From the NCBI GenBank assembly GCA_902783995.1, contig CACZTG010000108.1, positions 1 to 18,516 on the forward strand: a stretch of 18,516 nt of DNA. The letters run 5' to 3'. Both the position numbers and the translations under genes were made by a program. The stretch's first letter is position 1. Every line of letters begins with the position of its first letter. Under the pieces are notes generated by a model that saw only the letters and a list, made by a program, of their open reading frames with translations, ran no database searches and was not told where the DNA came from. Shown one piece after another: positions 16,159-18,516 of this stretch. The DNA is from an uncultured Ruminococcus sp. GTDB taxonomy: Bacteria > Bacillota_A > Clostridia > RUG12999.

Positions 16159-17151
16159 TTAGTGCTTAATATCTATTAATCTGAATACCTGTTCTGCCGT
16201 ATCGGCTATATTATTATAAGCGTTTTTTTCAGCCATTGCTTCTTCAAGAGTACATACATTTCTCAAAACAGGAAAAAATGCGTCTATTCCATGCTCATTG
16301 CATACCGATGCTTCTTTCGTTACAGAGCCCGCAAACGCAAGCACAGGCTTATTATATTTTTTCGCTATTTTGGAAACTCCCACAGGTACCTTACCCATAA
16401 CGCTTTGCCCGTCAAGTCTGCCTTCACCGGTTATTACAATATCGGCATCTTTTATATATTTTTCAAATTCTGTCATTTTTAGTACAATGTCTATGCCTCT
16501 CTCAAGTTTGCCGGAAAGAAACGACATAAATGCAAATCCCAATCCGCCCGCTGCTCCCGCGCCCGGAAAATCAGCCTCCGCGGATTTATTATATTTTTTT
16601 ACAGCCTCCGCGTAATTTCTCATCCAATTATCCATTTCATCAACCATCTGACTGTCAGCTCCCTTTTGAGGGGCAAAAATTCTGCTGCATCCATTTTCTC
16701 CGTAAAGCGGATTATCAACATCACAGGCAATGGTAAATTTACATTTTCTAAGTTCGGGGATAATTTTTGCGTCATTTATACTTACAATATCTGCAAGCCC
16801 TTTTGCGCCAGTCTCTACCTGATTTCCTCTGCTGTCAAGAATTTCAAATCCAAGTGCCTGAAGCATACCGACACCACCGTCATTTGTCGCACTTCCGCCG
16901 ATTCCTATAACAAAATCGCGGCATCCGCTTTCTATCGCGTCTCTTATAATCTCTCCGATACCAAAGGTTGTGGTCTCCTTCGGGTTAAGTTCATCTTTAC
17001 TTAACGGCGTTATTCCTGCCGCTGCGGCAATTTCTATAATTGCCGTATTTTTTATTATGCCGTATTCACAAAAAATTTTTCTGTTTAAAGGGTCGCTTGC
17101 AAGCACTTTCTTTTTTATCCCGTTCATCTGCCGGACAAGCGCGTCAACCGT
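16159..17151 (-). pseudogene. Glycerate kinase (GarK/GlxK family), N-terminus missing
   Basis: Reading leftwards, about 330 residues of a glycerate 2-kinase are intact: IEIAAAAGI, GIGGSATNDGGVGMLQALGF, ACDVDNPLYGENG with FAPQKGAD, PGAGAAGGLGFAF, DIVITGEGRLDGQSVMGKVP and AFAGSVTKEA. The family phosphorylates D-glycerate with ATP and is normally ~375-380 residues, beginning IAPDSFKGS and containing PMADGGEGT. Here an ATG occurs at 17127, but family sequence continues upstream of it as TVDALVRQ (17151-17128), the part that normally follows GGEG. Beyond 17151 homology stops, and a TAG is reached at 17211-17209. About 55-60 N-terminal residues, including conserved loops, are thus absent, and no promoter or ribosome site fits. 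I infer a gene decapitated by deletion or insertion. A short functional product is possible but unlikely. Confidence 0.75.
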
Positions 17152-17180
17152 AAAGAAATACTTTGTTGTTAATAATGAAT

Positions 17181-17200
17181 TTATGCAGGAAGGTGCATAA
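17181..17200. repeat. Short perfect inverted repeat next to the broken glycerate kinase
   Basis: TTATGCA (17181-17187), a GGAAGG loop, then TGCATAA (17194-17200). It lies 30 bp beyond the point where glycerate kinase homology stops and 20 bp from the longer hairpin at 17220. The GGAAGG loop sequence recurs just after that hairpin (17254-17259). Confidence 0.5.
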
Positions 17201-17219
17201 GTTTCAGCCTATTTACAGC

Positions 17220-17252
17220 AAAACACTTATAAGGAAATCCTATAAGTGTTTT
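17220..17252 (-). terminator. Palindromic hairpin, likely terminator of the leftward isomerase gene
   Basis: AAAACACTTATA (17220-17231) and TATAAGTGTTTT (17241-17252) form a perfect 12-bp stem around a 9-nt loop. It lies 70 bp past the end of the minus-strand gene at 17322. Read leftwards, the right arm ends in TTTT only, so termination is plausible but not strong. The symmetry would also allow a mobile-element or repeat origin. Confidence 0.55.
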
Positions 17253-17321
17253 GGAAGGAACATATTTTGCCGTCTTGCCGCCCTCTGAAAGTGCAAATTA
17301 TTTTTCGTTATTCTATTTATT

Positions 17322-18104
17322 TCATATACTCCGCAAATCATTATCTTCCGATTTTTTCATAAACGCTGTGTAGTGCGATAAAATTTCATCAACACTCCAA
17401 TTCAAACTTTTTAATTCATCTCGCCACATATTTTCCCATTCCAATGAATAAAACCCGTCATATTCGGATTGTTTCAAAAGATTAATAATATTATTTATAG
17501 GCACTTCACCTTCCCCAAGCGGGGTATATTCAAAATCATGCCAAATAGGATCTTGATGCCGTTTCCCATCTTTAATATGTACATGTGCAATATATTCGCC
17601 TATGTATTCTAATGTTTCTTCCGGCTGTTCCCCGTCTTCAAATGGATGCATAACATCCCATATAATTTTAAGATTGCTGCGCGAAACATCTTTTATCAAC
17701 TTTTCAAGTGACTTTCCTGTGGCAAATTCGTTATGTGTTTCAACCCAAATCTCTCCTTTTGTGAAATCACATATCGCGCGGAGCATTTTTACAATTCCTG
17801 CGTAATCAATATTACGCATCGGCGCATCATATCTTCGTCTGAAATTGCCCAAAAAAATTCTAATTGCAAAAATATTATTCCTTTCCATATGGATAAGTGT
17901 ATTTTTTATTTTATCAAGTAGTATCTCATCATATCCAAACAAGCAAAAACTACTGGCAATATCAATAATATTTATATTTTCCAATAATTCTCCATTTTGA
18001 CCGGTTCTTAATTCTATCCCCGAAAACCCAAACCTACAGCATAATTCATTGAGTTCTTTTGCCGTATATCCGGGACATATTAAAGTCGAAAATGTCAGCT
18101 TCAT
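17322..18104 (-). CDS. Sugar phosphate isomerase/epimerase family TIM-barrel protein (second)
   Basis: 260 residues. GGGAGGG lies five bases before the ATG at 18104. This is an AP_endonuc_2 / xylose isomerase-like barrel with metal ligands at E122 (VETHNEF), D150 (IIWDVMHP), H176 (HVHIKDG) and E222/E224 (SLEWEN), plus the PLGEGEVP loop. It has little obvious sequence similarity to the TIM barrel at 2711 beyond the shared motifs, so it is a separate subfamily rather than a recent duplicate. The reaction is probably isomerisation or epimerisation of a hydroxy-keto acid or sugar, for example hydroxypyruvate/tartronate semialdehyde interconversion. That would fit the D-2-hydroxyacid dehydrogenase directly upstream (14-bp gap) and the adjacent glycerate kinase remnant, but this is inference. 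Base composition appears more AT-rich than in the large operon. Confidence 0.82.
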   Translation of the reverse strand: MKLTFSTLICPGYTAKELNELCCRFGFSGIELRTGQNGELLENINIIDIASSFCLFGYDEILLDKIKNTLIHMERNNIFAIRIFLGNFRRRYDAPMRNIDYAGIVKMLRAICDFTKGEIWVETHNEFATGKSLEKLIKDVSRSNLKIIWDVMHPFEDGEQPEETLEYIGEYIAHVHIKDGKRHQDPIWHDFEYTPLGEGEVPINNIINLLKQSEYDGFYSLEWENMWRDELKSLNWSVDEILSHYTAFMKKSEDNDLRSI

Positions 18105-18118
18105 TATTACCCTCCCAT

Positions 18119-18516
18119 TTATGTTGTTTGTGTCATTCCCATAAAAATTTTTTTTGTTATTTCATATTTCAGATGTTTTTCGTTTTTAAACCTGTTAATC
18201 TCATTAACCATTTCACTTGTTATATAGTGTTTTAAGTCTGATGCAGGTCCTGCCATATGGGGATACAATGTCACATTATCGAGATTTAATAATTCGCTTT
18301 GAGCACTTAACGGTTCTTTTGTATATACATCAAGTATTGCCGAAAATCTGTGTTCTTTAAGCTGCTCGATAAGCGCTTCCTCATCAACAACACTGCCTCT
18401 TGATGTATTAATAAACAGACTTCCGTGCCTCAATAATTTCAGAAGATTTTTGTTTATCATGTGAAAGGTTTCATCATTTGCTGCTGTATGAACTGTCACG
18501 ATATCGCTGTTTGAAA
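18119..18516 (-). CDS. D-isomer-specific 2-hydroxyacid dehydrogenase, C-terminal part (runs off window)
   Basis: Only the last ~132 residues are in the window and the frame stays open to the right edge (SNSDIVTVHTAAN before the GTG at 18499), so that GTG is not the start. Family signatures: SDIVTVH, MINKNLLKLLRHGSLFINTSRGSVVDEEAL with the substrate/catalytic arginine in NTSRG, AILDVYTKEPL with the catalytic glutamate, and the catalytic histidine in YPHMAG. These NAD(P)H enzymes reduce 2-keto acids to D-2-hydroxy acids (hydroxypyruvate or glyoxylate reductase, phosphoglycerate dehydrogenase, formate or lactate dehydrogenase). It ends 14 bp before the isomerase start, so the two are co-transcribed. 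The tail GMTQTT follows a helix typical of the family end. Confidence 0.85.
   Translation of the reverse strand, partial: SNSDIVTVHTAANDETFHMINKNLLKLLRHGSLFINTSRGSVVDEEALIEQLKEHRFSAILDVYTKEPLSAQSELLNLDNVTLYPHMAGPASDLKHYITSEMVNEINRFKNEKHLKYEITKKIFMGMTQTT

Noticed and set aside
18119..18499. Complete small protein starting at the GTG at 18499
   Set aside because: The frame and 2-hydroxyacid dehydrogenase homology continue to the window edge, so this is the C-terminal part of a longer gene.

Overview
The window looks like a chromosomal segment of an anaerobic, moderately low-GC Clostridia-type Firmicute, probably a gut or rumen saccharolytic species. The reasons are strong AGGAGG/GAGG-type ribosome binding sites, some TTG and GTG starts, sigma-A promoters with extended -10 (TGn) boxes, and a gene content dominated by carbohydrate catabolism. 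No rRNA, tRNA, CRISPR array, phage or transposase gene is visible. No transporter or integral membrane protein is encoded, so substrate uptake must be encoded elsewhere.

Layout. (1) 3-2618, +: 3' part of a large multidomain GH99-like/WbsX-type protein with beta-sandwich domains. (2) 2648-9027, +: a promoter followed by a tight seven-gene operon: sugar isomerase/epimerase TIM barrel, Gfo/Idh/MocA dehydrogenase, DapA-family aldolase/dehydratase, enolase-superfamily sugar-acid dehydratase, MBL-fold hydrolase, SDR dehydrogenase and a second, divergent DapA-family protein. Several junctions overlap or abut. A 104-bp gap inside the operon carries an orphan C-terminal coding fragment. (3) 9104-10468, +: a GH109-like NAD-dependent glycosidase/oxidoreductase with its own promoter and terminator. 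(4) 10495-12147, +: a YgjP-type metalloprotease and a macro-domain protein, with promoter and terminator. (5) 12180-14996, +: a possible 31-aa ORF, then a promoter and a three-gene operon: an XRE-HTH::PfkB kinase fusion, a class II ketose-bisphosphate-type aldolase and a D-lyxose isomerase-family cupin. (6) 15163-16081, +: a PHP-domain hydrolase behind a consensus promoter, closed by a strong terminator. (7) 16159-17253, -: a glycerate kinase lacking its N-terminus, next to a hairpin-rich segment. (8) 17322-18516, -: a second sugar isomerase/epimerase TIM barrel and the 3' part of a D-2-hydroxyacid dehydrogenase that runs off the right edge.

How the genes may work together (inference). The operon in (2) has the parts for a non-phosphorylative sugar-acid route: sugar oxidation (SDR or Gfo/Idh), lactone opening (MBL-fold enzyme), dehydration to a 2-keto-3-deoxy acid (enolase superfamily), and aldol cleavage or further dehydration (one or both DapA-family proteins). 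The TIM-barrel/Gfo-Idh pair at its head may supply keto-sugar chemistry. The GH99-like and GH109-like proteins could release the sugars. Operon (5) encodes isomerase, kinase and aldolase, a complete ketose-phosphate cleavage path, with a DNA-binding domain fused to the kinase. The right-end 2-hydroxyacid dehydrogenase and glycerate kinase families fit glycerate/hydroxypyruvate metabolism, although the kinase here appears broken. Substrates cannot be assigned from sequence alone.
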